Shown piece after piece: positions 8,324 through 17,542 of a stretch of 48,602 nt of DNA. Every line of letters begins with the position of its first letter. Positions within the stretch are counted from its first letter, which is position 1. Under the pieces are notes generated by a model, which saw only the letters and a program-made list of their open reading frames with translations, was not told where the DNA came from and made no database searches. The translations under genes and the position numbers were made by a program. This DNA comes from a bacterium (GTDB lineage: Bacteria > Methylomirabilota > Methylomirabilia > Methylomirabilales > 2-02-FULL-66-22). The DNA lies in contig JAKPQH010000227.1 in assembly GCA_029580855.1 (NCBI GenBank), positions 1 to 48,602 of the forward strand, in the 5' to 3' direction.

Positions 8324-8998
8324 ATGACCTACACATTCCACTGGGAGGTGCCGCTCCAGAACCTTCCGGATTTTCTCTGGGGGGCTTTGGCGACGCTGGA
8401 GATGTCCGGGATCGCCTGCCTGCTCGGGCTGCTGGTGGCCGTGACCGGCGCCCTGGCCCGCCTCTCGAAACACACGTACCTCCGGGGCGCGGCCCGGGCC
8501 TATGTCGAGGTCATCCGCAACACCCCGTTTATCGTCCAGCTCTTCTACGTCTACTTCGGCCTGGTGACGGTGGGGATCAACCTGGAGGCGTTCAGCGTAG
8601 CCGTCATCACGCTGACCCTCAACTGCGGCGCCTACTGCACCGAGATCATCCGGGCCGGTATCCAGTCCATCCACCGCGGTCAGACGGAGGCGGGTCTCTC
8701 GTTGGGGATGACGCCCTGGCAGGTGTTCCGGTACGTGATTCTCATGCCCACCCTGCGCGTCGTCTGGCCGCCTCTGGCCAGCCAGTTCATCGCCACCATG
8801 CTGGGTAGCAGCGTCGTGTCGGCGATCTCGGCCGAGGAGCTGACCTACGCGGGGATGATGCTGGAGTCCCGCACCTTCCGGACCTTCGAGATTTTCTTCT
8901 TTCTCGCCATCGTCTACTTCCTGATGGCCCGGCTGTTCTCGCTGCTCTTCTCGCTGACGGGGCAGAAAGTCTTCCGCGAAGCCTGGGGGCAGCTCTGA
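8324..8998 (+). CDS. Amino-acid ABC transporter permease (HisM/HisQ family), first subunit
   Basis: This 224-residue inner-membrane protein contains several hydrophobic segments. It has the cytoplasmic EAA loop (GQTEAGLSLGMTPWQVFRYVIL) that couples to the ATPase, and VIRNTPFIVQLFYVYFG is typical of polar amino-acid permeases. Its TGA (8996-8998) overlaps the ATG of the second permease by one base, so translation is coupled. The two permeases presumably form the heterodimeric channel. Confidence 0.93.
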   Translation: MTYTFHWEVPLQNLPDFLWGALATLEMSGIACLLGLLVAVTGALARLSKHTYLRGAARAYVEVIRNTPFIVQLFYVYFGLVTVGINLEAFSVAVITLTLNCGAYCTEIIRAGIQSIHRGQTEAGLSLGMTPWQVFRYVILMPTLRVVWPPLASQFIATMLGSSVVSAISAEELTYAGMMLESRTFRTFEIFFFLAIVYFLMARLFSLLFSLTGQKVFREAWGQL

Positions 8999-9660
8999 TG
9001 CCGGAGCTCTTCGTCGCGTTCTCGTACAAGGACATCCTGTTTCTGCTGCAGGGCGCCCTCGTGACCATCGGCATGTGCGCCGTGGCCTTCTCCTCCGGCC
9101 TGGTCGTGGCGCTGGTCATCGGCCTGCTCCGGACGGCGCGGCGGTTTCCGGTGCTCCGGTGGATCGGCGGAGCCTACGTGGAGATCTTCCGGGGGACGCC
9201 GCTCCTCATGCAGATCTTCGTCGCCTACTTCGGGCTCTCGATCCTGGGAATCAGCCTGCCCCCCTTCGTGGCTGTGAGCGTCCCCTTGATGTTGTACACC
9301 GGCGCCTACATGGGGGAGATCGTCCGCGCCGGCATCGAGGCCGTCCCCCGCGGCCAGTGGGAGGCGGGACGGTCGCTGGGCATGCGGTACCGCCAGCTCA
9401 TGCGCTACGTGGTCGCGCCGGTGGCGGTGCGCGTCATGATTCCGCCGTCCGTCGGGTTCCTGGTGCAACTCGTCAAGGGGACCTCGCTGGCCTACGTGGT
9501 GGGGTACGTGGAGCTGACCAGGGCCGGCTACATCGTCTCGCAGTCCACCTACGCCACCATGCTGGTGTTCACCCTGGTGGGCGCCATCTACTTTGGCATC
9601 AACTATCCCCTGTCCCTCGCCTCGCAGAGGCTGGAGGTCCGCCTGCGGCGTCATGCTTAA
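8998..9660 (+). CDS. Amino-acid ABC transporter permease (HisM/HisQ family), second subunit
   Basis: The protein has 220 residues and multiple membrane segments. It carries [18 protein letters not shown] near residue 65 and the EAA loop [11 protein letters not shown]. It begins inside the stop codon of the first permease and its own stop lies 8 nt into the ATPase gene. This tight overlap chain supports one translationally coupled importer. Confidence 0.93.
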   Translation: MPELFVAFSYKDILFLLQGALVTIGMCAVAFSSGLVVALVIGLLRTARRFPVLRWIGGAYVEIFRGTPLLMQIFVAYFGLSILGISLPPFVAVSVPLMLYTGAYMGEIVRAGIEAVPRGQWEAGRSLGMRYRQLMRYVVAPVAVRVMIPPSVGFLVQLVKGTSLAYVVGYVELTRAGYIVSQSTYATMLVFTLVGAIYFGINYPLSLASQRLEVRLRRHA

Positions 9661-10375
9661 GCTGGAGAACGTCCACAAGTGGTTCGGAAACCTGCACGTG
9701 CTGAACGGCATCACCTTCGACGTTTCCCGCGGGCAGGTCACGGTGATCATCGGCAGGAGTGGCTCCGGGAAATCCACGATCCTCCGGTGCATCAACGGAC
9801 TGGAGCCCATCCAGGAGGGCCGCATCCACGTGGACGGCGAGCCGGTGGATGCGCACTCGCGCCACGTCCACAAGATTCGCGAGAGGGTGGGCTTTGTCTT
9901 TCAGTCCTTCAATCTCTTTCCCTACTACACCGCGCTGGAAAACGTCAGCCTGGCGCCGAGGATCGTCAAGCGCCTCCCCGCCCCCGAGGCGCGCGCCATC
10001 GCCGAAGAGATGCTGGCGCGCGTCGGTCTTTCCGATAAGCTGGCGGCGTACCCGGACAAGCTGTCCGGCGGTCAGCAGCAACGGGTGGCCATCGCCCGCG
10101 CGCTGGCCATGAAACCGGAGCTGATGCTCTTCGACGAGGTGACCTCGGCCCTCGACCCCGAGCTGGTGGGGGAAGTGCTGAAAGTGATGCAGGACCTCGC
10201 CGAGGGGGGGATGACCATGGTCGTGGTCACCCACGAGATGGGTTTCGCGCGACGCGTGGGGAGCCGCGTGCTCTTCTTCCACGAGGGGCGCATCGCCGAG
10301 GAGGGCCCGCCGGCGCAGATCTTCACCCACCCCCGAAACGAGAACCTCCGGACGTTCATACAGTCGATTCTGTGA
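9653..10375 (+). CDS. Amino-acid ABC transporter ATP-binding protein (GlnQ/HisP family)
   Basis: All ATPase motifs are present in the 240-residue protein: Walker [10 protein letters not shown] (about 34-42), Q-loop FQSFNLF, signature LSGGQQQR, Walker B LMLFDEV and switch VTHEMGF. The start [12 protein letters not shown] at 9653 matches family N-termini and overlaps the preceding permease by 8 nt. It energises the importer from the cytoplasmic side. The following enzyme gene begins 12 nt after its stop, which links transport to metabolism of the imported compound. Confidence 0.95.
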   Translation: MLKLENVHKWFGNLHVLNGITFDVSRGQVTVIIGRSGSGKSTILRCINGLEPIQEGRIHVDGEPVDAHSRHVHKIRERVGFVFQSFNLFPYYTALENVSLAPRIVKRLPAPEARAIAEEMLARVGLSDKLAAYPDKLSGGQQQRVAIARALAMKPELMLFDEVTSALDPELVGEVLKVMQDLAEGGMTMVVVTHEMGFARRVGSRVLFFHEGRIAEEGPPAQIFTHPRNENLRTFIQSIL

Positions 10376-10386
10376 AAGGAGCGGTC

Positions 10387-11502
10387 ATGAAGATCGAGGG
10401 CATCGACGTCTACTGGGTGAAGCTGCCCCTGGCGTTCGTCTGGCGCACCTCCTATGCCGACCAGCATTTCACCGACACCCTCCTGGTGCGGATGGAAGGC
10501 GGCGGGCACTCCGCTTGGGGCGAAGCGTGTCCGGTCTATTTTCCCGCCTACTCGGCGGAGCACACCATCGCCACCTTCCACACCCTGCGCGAGCACATGG
10601 CCCCGCGCATCGTCGGCCAGGACATCGAGTCGGCCCAGGATCTCCTGGACCGCATCGCACTCATCAAGGGCAACCAGTTCGCCCGAGCCGCGCTGGACAT
10701 CACCTGGTGGCTGCTGGATGCCAAGCGACGCGGCGTGCCGCTGCATGTGGCGCTGGGCGGGACGCGGGATCGGGTCGCGGTCGGGGCCGACTTCGGCGTG
10801 CAGGACTCCCTCGACATCCTCCTGCAGAAGATCCAGGGGGCCATCGACCAGGGGTTCCCCCGCATCAAGCTCAAGTTCCGGCCGGGCTGGGACCTGAACA
10901 TGGTGGCGGCCGTTCGCTCCACGTTCCCGGACTTCACCTTCCACGTGGACTGCAACGCCGCCTACACGCTGGCGGATGCGGACCTCTTCCGCCGGCTGGA
11001 CCGGTACCGGCTGGCGATGATCGAACAGCCGCTGGCGGACGACGGCATGAGTCTGATCAACCACGCCGATCTGCAGCGGACGATCGAAACCCCCGTCTGC
11101 CTGGACGAGAGCGTGCACAGCCTGAGTGTCGTCCAGGCGGCCATCCGCCTGAAGAGCTGTCGGGTGGTCAACATCAAGATGGCCCGGGTGGGCGGGCTGA
11201 CGGCGTCGCGGGACATCCAGACCCTGTGCGCCGAGCACGGCATCCCCTGCTGGATCGGGGGCATGCTGGAAAGCGCCATCGGGGGCGCCGTCTGCGCCGA
11301 GCTGGCGACGCTGCCCAACTTCACGTATCCGGGGGACATCTTTCCCTCCTCCTACTTCTACACGAACGACATCGGCAAGCCGGAGATCGTCCTCAGCGGC
11401 CCCGGCGAGGTCTCGACCTCGCAGGTCCCCGGCATCCCCCAAGAGCCCGACCCCGACCTGCTGAAGCAGTGGACCGTGGCCCACATTTCCCTCCGGGCGT
11501 GA
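10387..11502 (+). CDS. Enolase-superfamily enzyme, muconate-lactonizing/dipeptide epimerase-like subgroup
   Basis: The 371-residue protein has the capping domain and barrel of the enolase superfamily. MLE-subgroup acid/base residues are visible: Lys161-x-Lys163 in RIKLKF, metal ligands Asp188 (HVDCN), Glu213 (MIEQPL) and Asp240 or Glu241 (CLDES), and the opposing base Lys264 (NIKMARVGG). Two lysines on opposite faces suit 1,1-proton transfer, as in dipeptide epimerases and N-acylamino-acid racemases. The ATG at 10387 is chosen because AAAGGAG precedes it. Position between the importer and an amidohydrolase suggests epimerisation of an imported amino-acid derivative. The substrate is inferred, not shown. 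Confidence 0.88.
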   Translation: MKIEGIDVYWVKLPLAFVWRTSYADQHFTDTLLVRMEGGGHSAWGEACPVYFPAYSAEHTIATFHTLREHMAPRIVGQDIESAQDLLDRIALIKGNQFARAALDITWWLLDAKRRGVPLHVALGGTRDRVAVGADFGVQDSLDILLQKIQGAIDQGFPRIKLKFRPGWDLNMVAAVRSTFPDFTFHVDCNAAYTLADADLFRRLDRYRLAMIEQPLADDGMSLINHADLQRTIETPVCLDESVHSLSVVQAAIRLKSCRVVNIKMARVGGLTASRDIQTLCAEHGIPCWIGGMLESAIGGAVCAELATLPNFTYPGDIFPSSYFYTNDIGKPEIVLSGPGEVSTSQVPGIPQEPDPDLLKQWTVAHISLRA

Positions 11503-11520
11503 ACCGGACAGGAGAACGCC

Positions 11521-12741
11521 ATGCGCTTTGACCTTCTGCTCCATGGAGGCCACGTCATCGACCCCAAGCACGGCGTCGACGCGCCCAAGGACGTGGCCGT
11601 GACCGCCGGCAAGATCGCGGCCGTGGATGACGCCGTCCCGCCCGGCCAGGCGGCCAAGGTCTTGGACGTATCCGGCTTGTACGTGGTCCCCGGCCTGGTC
11701 GACCTCCACGTCCACCTCTACGCCACGGCGGGCAACCGCGACGCCTGGGCCGGCGATTACAGCGTCCTGCCCGATGGCTTCAGCTTCCGCAGCGGCGTGA
11801 CCACCATGGTCGACACGGGCAGCGCCGGCTGGCGGAACTTCGAGGATTTTCGCTTCCGCGTCCTCGACCGCGCCGCCACCCGGACCTACGCCTTCGTCAA
11901 CATCGTCGGCCTCGGCATGAGCAGCATCGAGGCCGAGCAGAATATCTTCGACATGGACCCGCGACGGACGGCGGACCTGGCCCGCGAACACACCGACAAA
12001 ATCGTGGGCGTCAAGACCGCCCACTACGAGCTGCCGGACTGGGTGTCGGTGGAGCGCAGCGTTGAGGCTGGAGCGCTGGCCGGCATCCCGGTCATGGTCG
12101 ACTTCGGCTACTTCCGCCGCGAGCGGCCGTACCACGAGCTCGTGGCGCGGAAGCTGCGGCCGGGCGACATCAGCACGCATTGCTTTCGCGGACCCGTCCC
12201 GTGCGTCGGCGCCGACGGCCGCGTCCTGTCGTATCTGTCCGAGGCGCGGAAGCGGGGCGTTCTCTTCGATGTCGGTCACGGCGGCGGCAGCTTCGTCTTC
12301 GGCAACGCCGTGCCGTGCATCCGGCAGGGCTTCTACCCCGACACCATCTCCACCGACCTCCACTGTCTCAGCATGAACCTCGGCATGCTGGATATGACCA
12401 CGACCATGTCCAAGTTCCTGATCATGGGCATGCCGTTGTCCGACGTGATCCGCGCCTCGACCGTCGCCGCGGGCGAGGCCATCGGCCATCCCGAGCACGG
12501 CCACCTCGGCGTCGGCGCGGCCGCCGATGTGGCCGTGCTCAATCTGCTCCGAGGCCCCTTCGGTTTCAGAGACTCGTTCGGCGGCAGCCTTCAGGGGGAC
12601 CGGCGCCTGTGCTGCGAGCTCACGCTCAAGGACGGACAGGTGGTGTGGGATTGGAATGGACGGGGCGGCGTCGACTACCGGCGGATGGGCGATGCGGTCG
12701 GCATCCGCCCCGGCGAGGAACGCGTCATGCCGCCCGCGTGA
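11521..12741 (+). CDS. Amidohydrolase/deacetylase-family metallohydrolase
   Basis: The 406-residue protein has a binuclear amidohydrolase site: His63-x-His65 in DLHVHL, candidate carboxylated Lys165 (VGVKTAHYE), His220 (STHCF), His253 (DVGHGGG) and Asp279 (STDLH). The C-terminal HLGVGAAADVAVLNL is typical of the family's small beta domain. The nearest family is the dihydroorotase-like amidohydrolase/deacetylase group. It is the last gene of the plus-strand operon, 18 nt after the epimerase-like gene. Together they could epimerise and then deacylate an imported N-acyl amino acid; this is an inference from order alone. Confidence 0.88.
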   Translation: MRFDLLLHGGHVIDPKHGVDAPKDVAVTAGKIAAVDDAVPPGQAAKVLDVSGLYVVPGLVDLHVHLYATAGNRDAWAGDYSVLPDGFSFRSGVTTMVDTGSAGWRNFEDFRFRVLDRAATRTYAFVNIVGLGMSSIEAEQNIFDMDPRRTADLAREHTDKIVGVKTAHYELPDWVSVERSVEAGALAGIPVMVDFGYFRRERPYHELVARKLRPGDISTHCFRGPVPCVGADGRVLSYLSEARKRGVLFDVGHGGGSFVFGNAVPCIRQGFYPDTISTDLHCLSMNLGMLDMTTTMSKFLIMGMPLSDVIRASTVAAGEAIGHPEHGHLGVGAAADVAVLNLLRGPFGFRDSFGGSLQGDRRLCCELTLKDGQVVWDWNGRGGVDYRRMGDAVGIRPGEERVMPPA

Positions 12742-12799
12742 CGCGGAGCGGACACACACGTCAAACAGGTAAACGGCCCGGCATCAACGGCCGGGGCTT

Positions 12800-12831
12800 A
12801 CGGGCCCACCGGCCTTTCCCGGTGGGCCCGT
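12800..12831. terminator. Hairpin between convergent operons (bidirectional terminator)
   Basis: A perfect 13-bp GC-rich stem (12800-12812 with 12819-12831) closes a 6-nt loop in the 101-nt gap between two convergent operons. There is no T-run on either side, so it may act as a transcript end stabiliser or Rho-assisted terminator. Confidence 0.6.
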
Positions 12832-12842
12832 CTGGATGGATC

Positions 12843-13799
12843 CTATTTGAGGACACCCTTCTCTTTGTAGTACTTCTCCGCCCCGGGGTGCAAGGGGGCG
12901 ATGACGGCGCCGACGATGTTCTCCGCTCTCAGGTCGGCGAAGTACTTATGCCGGTCTTTGAGAAAAGGCTGGTTCTCGATGATGTCCCGGGTGAGGGCAT
13001 AGACCAGCTCGGGGCTGAGATCGCCCCGAACGACGATGACAGTCCAGTTCCCCACGGTCTTGAGGGGTTGCGCCTGTCCCTTGTAGCTGTTCGCGGGGAT
13101 CGCCATGGGGGCAAATTCTGGGTACTTGGCGGTGATCTTCTGAATCTCGTCGTCGGTCAAAGCCAGGAACTTGAAACGGCTGCCATCCCCAACCAGGTCG
13201 GTCATCCAGGCCCCGCCGATCCCGGTGCCGTCGATGATGGCGTCCACCTGACCCGTTTTCAGACGGGACGCGGCCTGCACCCGGTTGCCGCTGTACTCGG
13301 CCTTGACATCGTTCCAGGCGATCCCCAGCGCCTCCAGGATCTTTTTGCTGACCACCTCCACCCCATCCCCGGCGGCCAGCATCTCCAGCTTCTTGCCTTT
13401 GAGGTCGGCGACCGAACTCACCGCGAGACCCGCCCGCACCACGATGTGCTGCGGGGTAGCGTTGTAATTGGCCAGGGTCCGGACGCTCGGGGTCTTCCCG
13501 GCCAGCACGGCCGCCGCCACGGCGGGCCCCTGACAGAGGCCGATCTCCATCTCTTTCTGCTCCAAGGCGGTCATGTTGAACGCCGAGCCGCCGGTGGCCT
13601 GGGGGGTGGCCTTGACCCCCGGGATTTTTTGCTCGATCAGGGCCCCCAGGGCGGCCCCCATGGGGAAGTAGTTGCCGCCCAGCGAGGCGGTGCCGATCCG
13701 CAGGAATTTCTCCTCGGCGGCGCCGGCGCCGCCGGCCAGCGCGTGAAACAGGGCCGTTGCCGCCACGACCGCGCCGATTCTCCAAAGCATCCGTGTCAT
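12843..13799 (-). CDS. TRAP transporter solute receptor, TAXI family
   Basis: The 318-residue protein has an N-terminal signal peptide (about 27 residues, ending AGGAGA). It then shows the TAXI pattern FLRIGTASLGGNYFPMGAAL, followed by TGGSAFN and the conserved aromatic/DG regions. It is periplasmic and delivers a solute, typically a carboxylate, to the TRAP permease encoded immediately upstream. Its ATG overlaps the permease TGA in an ATGA arrangement, so the pair is translationally coupled. It is the last gene of the IclR-adjacent unit. Confidence 0.93.
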   Translation of the reverse strand: MTRMLWRIGAVVAATALFHALAGGAGAAEEKFLRIGTASLGGNYFPMGAALGALIEQKIPGVKATPQATGGSAFNMTALEQKEMEIGLCQGPAVAAAVLAGKTPSVRTLANYNATPQHIVVRAGLAVSSVADLKGKKLEMLAAGDGVEVVSKKILEALGIAWNDVKAEYSGNRVQAASRLKTGQVDAIIDGTGIGGAWMTDLVGDGSRFKFLALTDDEIQKITAKYPEFAPMAIPANSYKGQAQPLKTVGNWTVIVVRGDLSPELVYALTRDIIENQPFLKDRHKYFADLRAENIVGAVIAPLHPGAEKYYKEKGVLK

Positions 13800-15760
13800 G
13801 GATTCTCCTCCTTGTGGCTGATCCGGCCGAGGCCGGAGGCTACGGGGACCACCGAGGCGGAAGCTGCCCGCCGGCGACGGAGTTGCTGGACAACATAGAC
13901 GGTCAGACTGGCCATGCCCAGGTAGTTGGTGATGTGCTCGGGCAGGACCAAGAGCAGGGCGACTACCCCCAGGCCGGCCCGCTCCCATTTGGCGAGCCGG
14001 TCGAGCAGGGCCCCCTCGAGAACCGCGCTGAGAAGCGTGATCCCCAGGGCGGCGGTGAGATAGGGTTCGATCACCGCGAAAGGACTGCTCAGAGCGGTAA
14101 GGACCAATTCCTGGTCGTAGACAAACAGAAAGGGGGCGATGAAACCGGAGAGGGCGATACGAACCGAGGCGAAGCCGGTTTGGTTGGGGTCGGCGCCCGC
14201 CAGCCCGGCGGCGGTGTAGGCCCCGGTGCAGACGGGGGGCGTGAGGGCCGAGAGGGCGCCGAAGTAAAAGACGAAGAGATGGGCGGGGATCTGGGGAACA
14301 CCCAGCCGTTCCAGGACCGGCACCGCACTGATGGCCGTCAGGACGTAGGCGGCGGTGGTGGGAAGCCCCATGCCGAAAACCAGGGCGACCAGCATGGTCA
14401 GGGCCAGGGCGGGCAGCAGGCTGCCCCCGGTAAGCCGCAGGATCAGATGGGCAATGGTCATGGTGACGCCGGTGAGGGAGGCCACCCCCACCACCACCCC
14501 CACCAGGGCGCAGGCCACCGCCAGGCTCATGGCGGTCCGCGTTGCCCGCACCAGGAAGCGGACGATCTTGGGCCAGGCCAGACGAGTCTCGCGCCTGAGG
14601 CTGGTGATGGCCACGGCCGCCACGATGCCGCCCCAGAAAGCGGCGAACGTGGGTGTGTAATCCAGGAGCAGAAAAACCACAATGCCCGCCAGAGGGGCCA
14701 TCAGGTATCCATGTTTCAGGGTGGCCCAAAATGGAGGGATCTCTCGGCGCGCGAGCCCCGAGAGCCCCATCCGGACCGCCCGGAAATGAACGGTGGCGAA
14801 CACTCCGACAAAGTACAGCGTGGCCGGCAAGAAGGCGGCTAAAGCCAGCTTCACGTACGGGATGCCCAGCGAGTCCGCGATGACGAAGGCCGTCGCCCCC
14901 ATCACCGGAGGAAGGATCTGGCCTCCCGCCGAGGCGGAGGCCTCCACGGCCCCCGCAAAATAGTTCGGGTAGCCGACCCGTTTCATCAGGGGGATCGTGA
15001 ACGCGCCGGTGGTCGCCACATTGGCCGAGGTCTCGCCGCTCACCATCCCCATCAGGGCGCTGGAGATCACCGCGATCTTGGCCGGACCGCCCCGGGTGCC
15101 CCCTGCAACGGCGTTGGAGATGCGGTAGAAAAAGTCGGCCACCCCCACCCCTTCCAACACGGCGCCGAAGAGGACGAAGACGATGATGATCTCGGCGGAA
15201 ACCCCCAAGATAAAGCCGAAGATCCCCTCCCCGCTCAAGAACAGGTGCTGGACGATACGGTTCACGCTGAACCCGGAGTGAGTGAAGGGCTCCGGCACGC
15301 TGCGGCCAAAGTAGGCGAAAAGGATGGCCAGTGCCGCCAGCCAGGTAAGCCCCGGACTCACGGTCCGCCGCGCGGCCTCGAAAAGCAGGAGGGTCCCCAC
15401 CACGCCGACCCAGATGTCCGGGGGGTCGTACTGCCCGCCCATCCGGACCAGCGTTTCGTAGCGGAAGACCACGTAGCCCATGGTCCCAGCGGTGGCAGTG
15501 ATCAGCAGCCAGTCTACCAGGCTCGGCCGCGTCCGAGGCGAGCGGCGCCAAGCGGGGGCCAGCAGAAAGCAGAGGATCATTCCGAAGCCGAGGTGGACGG
15601 CGCGCAGCACCGTGGGGGGCGGGAGGTAGAAACCCGAGGCCACCAGAAGGTGGTAACTCCCCCAGACGACGCTGATGGCCACGGCCAGAGTCCCCAGTCT
15701 CCCTGGCAACTCGCGCCGCGTGAACGGGCTCTCTTCGGTGGTGTCCGCGTTCGCCGCCAT
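13796..15760 (-). CDS. TRAP transporter permease, fused 4TM/12TM type
   Basis: The 654-residue protein combines the small DctQ-like part (roughly residues 25-180) and the large DctM-like part, as is usual for TAXI-type systems. Many hydrophobic segments are visible. Conserved loops include SGETSANVATTGAFTIPLM and GMGLPTTAAYVLTA. It uses an ion gradient to import the solute bound by the TAXI receptor. The start lies 15 nt after the LeuD-like gene stop. That enzyme gene directly ahead of the permease suggests that the imported solute feeds the LeuCD-like isomerisation. Confidence 0.94.
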   Translation of the reverse strand: MAANADTTEESPFTRRELPGRLGTLAVAISVVWGSYHLLVASGFYLPPPTVLRAVHLGFGMILCFLLAPAWRRSPRTRPSLVDWLLITATAGTMGYVVFRYETLVRMGGQYDPPDIWVGVVGTLLLFEAARRTVSPGLTWLAALAILFAYFGRSVPEPFTHSGFSVNRIVQHLFLSGEGIFGFILGVSAEIIIVFVLFGAVLEGVGVADFFYRISNAVAGGTRGGPAKIAVISSALMGMVSGETSANVATTGAFTIPLMKRVGYPNYFAGAVEASASAGGQILPPVMGATAFVIADSLGIPYVKLALAAFLPATLYFVGVFATVHFRAVRMGLSGLARREIPPFWATLKHGYLMAPLAGIVVFLLLDYTPTFAAFWGGIVAAVAITSLRRETRLAWPKIVRFLVRATRTAMSLAVACALVGVVVGVASLTGVTMTIAHLILRLTGGSLLPALALTMLVALVFGMGLPTTAAYVLTAISAVPVLERLGVPQIPAHLFVFYFGALSALTPPVCTGAYTAAGLAGADPNQTGFASVRIALSGFIAPFLFVYDQELVLTALSSPFAVIEPYLTAALGITLLSAVLEGALLDRLAKWERAGLGVVALLLVLPEHITNYLGMASLTVYVVQQLRRRRAASASVVPVASGLGRISHKEENP

Positions 15761-15775
15761 GGCTTAGGTCGCCCC

Positions 15776-16285
15776 TTACCCGCGGGGCGGGAATGTGCCG
15801 TGCCGCCGCAAGTACTCTGACAAGCCGCCCGCCGCGATGATCGCAAGCAGGGCAGAGGAGAGCGGCGGCAGGACGGCACGGGTGGATCGAGTCAGGTTCT
15901 GGCAGACGATGGCCGCCTGGCTGACGTCAAGGAGAAGCTCGTCCCCGTCGGCGATGTCGGCGGTTTCCAGGGTCACCAACAGCAGCCCGTTATTGATCCC
16001 GTTGCGGTAAAAGGTCCGGGAAAAAGAGCGGGCCAGCACCGCCGGGATGCCGGCGCCGCGGACGACCAGGGCGGCGATCTCCATGGCCGAGCCGCAGCCG
16101 AAGTTTTTCCCGGCCACCAAGAAATCCCCGGGCGCCACGCGACCGGCGAAAGCCGGGTCCAGATCTTCCATCAGGTAACGGCTGAGGAGAGCCGCGTCGA
16201 GAGTGTCCCGTTTGCGGCGCGAGGAAATAATGTAGTCCGTGTTGATGTCGTCGCCCACCACGCGAGCCTGCCCCTGGAAACGCAT
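15776..16285 (-). CDS. Isopropylmalate-isomerase-like small subunit (LeuD family)
   Basis: The 169-residue protein has the swivelling-domain motifs DDINTDYI near the start, [13 protein letters not shown] for the substrate loop, and [17 protein letters not shown]. The short length and motifs resemble the archaeal-type LeuD/homoaconitase small subunits rather than the longer E. coli LeuD. It begins 3 nt after the LeuC-like stop. With no leuA or leuB nearby, and a TRAP importer and aminotransferase in the same unit, it probably acts on a different hydroxy-acid. The substrate is unknown. Confidence 0.88.
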   Translation of the reverse strand: MRFQGQARVVGDDINTDYIISSRRKRDTLDAALLSRYLMEDLDPAFAGRVAPGDFLVAGKNFGCGSAMEIAALVVRGAGIPAVLARSFSRTFYRNGINNGLLLVTLETADIADGDELLLDVSQAAIVCQNLTRSTRAVLPPLSSALLAIIAAGGLSEYLRRHGTFPPRG

Positions 16286-16288
16286 GGG

Positions 16289-17542
16289 CTAAACCCCTCT
16301 GGGGTCCACGATACGTCCGCTCACGGCGGCGGCGGCCACGACGGCCGGAGAGCCGAGGTAGATGTTCGCCCTGACGTTGCCCATCCGGCCCACGAAATTC
16401 CGGTTGGCGGTGGAGAGAACGTTCTCGCCGTCGGCGGGGATGCCCGGGCTGCTGCCGCAGCAGGGGCCACACCCGGGCGGCAAGATCATGCCCCCCTTTT
16501 CCACCAGACGGGCCAAGAGGCCGCGGCGGGAAGCCTCGAGATAGACGGCGCGCGAGGCGGGCACCACCAGCAGCTCCACGCCCGGGGCCACCGGGGCGTC
16601 CCCCATGGCGGCCAGGGCCTCCTCCAGATCCTCCAGGCGACCGTTGGTGCAGGTGCCGATCACTGCCATCTGGATCGGAGTCCCCGCCAACTCCCGGACA
16701 GGCCGCACCCGGTCCGGGGCGTGGGGGAGCGCCACGAGCGGCTCCAACTCGTCCAGCGAGACGGTCAGTTCCCCGGCGTACGTGGCTCCCGGATCCGCCG
16801 GTGCTGGATCGCCCTCCCCGCCGCGCCGCGCGCAGAAGGCCCGGATCGCGTCGTCGGGAGGCACGACCGCGCATTTCGCCCCTGTTTCGGACATCAGGTT
16901 GCAGAGGGTCATGCGCTGGGGGATGGCGAGGGTGGAGAGACCTGGTCCGGCGAACTCCAGCGACTGGTAAATGGCTCCGCCGGTCCCGATTCGCCGCAGG
17001 AGTTCCAGGGCGAGGTCCTTGGCGGCGACGCCGCGCGGGAGCCGCCCGGTGAGCACGATCCGGATGCTCTCCGGCACCCGGAACCAGAGTTGTCCGGTCA
17101 GGGCGGCGGCCGCCAGATCGGAGGAGCCGACGCCAACCCCGAGGGCGTTCAGCGCGCCGTAGGTGGTGGAGTGAGAGTCGCCACCCACGATGAGTCTTCC
17201 GGGGCGGATGTAGCCATGCTCCGGCAACACTTGGTGGCAAATCCCTTCCCCGAGGTCGAAGAGGACGGCGTTTCCCGCCTGGGCAAAAAGTCGCAGGCGT
17301 TCGTGCAGGCCAGCAACCTTGTCGTTGGGGCAAGGAGCGTAATGGTCGAGGACAAAAAGCACCCGGGAGCCGTCGAAACTTCGCTGGCCGTCCATCTGGC
17401 GGAAATACTCCAGGGCGAGGGGGCCGGAGCCGTCGGTGGCCATCACGATGTCTACAGAGGCCACGATGCTCTCGCCCGCCACCACCGGCCGGTCCGCGTG
17501 GCGCGAGAAGATCTTCTCGGCGATGGTCTGGGGCCGGCTCAC
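16289..17542 (-). CDS. Isopropylmalate-isomerase/aconitase-like large subunit (LeuC family)
   Basis: The 417-residue protein has the aconitase-superfamily 4Fe-4S ligands in GTCTNGRLEDLEEA and GCGPCCGSSPG, and substrate-binding regions VIGGDSHS and ANRNFVGRMG. It would dehydrate and rehydrate a hydroxy-acid together with the LeuD-like subunit. A GTG start at 17542 is preferred over an in-frame ATG 26 codons upstream: it gives a GTGA overlap with the aminotransferase stop, and the sequence then begins SRPQTIAEKIF as in the family. Length agrees with archaeal-type LeuC. It is embedded in a transport/transamination operon rather than a leucine operon. Confidence 0.9.
   Translation of the reverse strand: MSRPQTIAEKIFSRHADRPVVAGESIVASVDIVMATDGSGPLALEYFRQMDGQRSFDGSRVLFVLDHYAPCPNDKVAGLHERLRLFAQAGNAVLFDLGEGICHQVLPEHGYIRPGRLIVGGDSHSTTYGALNALGVGVGSSDLAAAALTGQLWFRVPESIRIVLTGRLPRGVAAKDLALELLRRIGTGGAIYQSLEFAGPGLSTLAIPQRMTLCNLMSETGAKCAVVPPDDAIRAFCARRGGEGDPAPADPGATYAGELTVSLDELEPLVALPHAPDRVRPVRELAGTPIQMAVIGTCTNGRLEDLEEALAAMGDAPVAPGVELLVVPASRAVYLEASRRGLLARLVEKGGMILPPGCGPCCGSSPGIPADGENVLSTANRNFVGRMGNVRANIYLGSPAVVAAAAVSGRIVDPRGV

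Noticed and set aside
10072..12759. An 895-codon open frame on the minus strand
   Set aside because: It is antisense to the ATPase, epimerase-like and amidohydrolase genes, which have full motif sets; the sequence is low-complexity His/Asp/Gly-rich as expected of shadows.
12180..13898. A 572-codon plus-strand frame bridging the convergent intergenic region
   Set aside because: It crosses the terminator hairpin and is antisense to the TAXI receptor; no family similarity.
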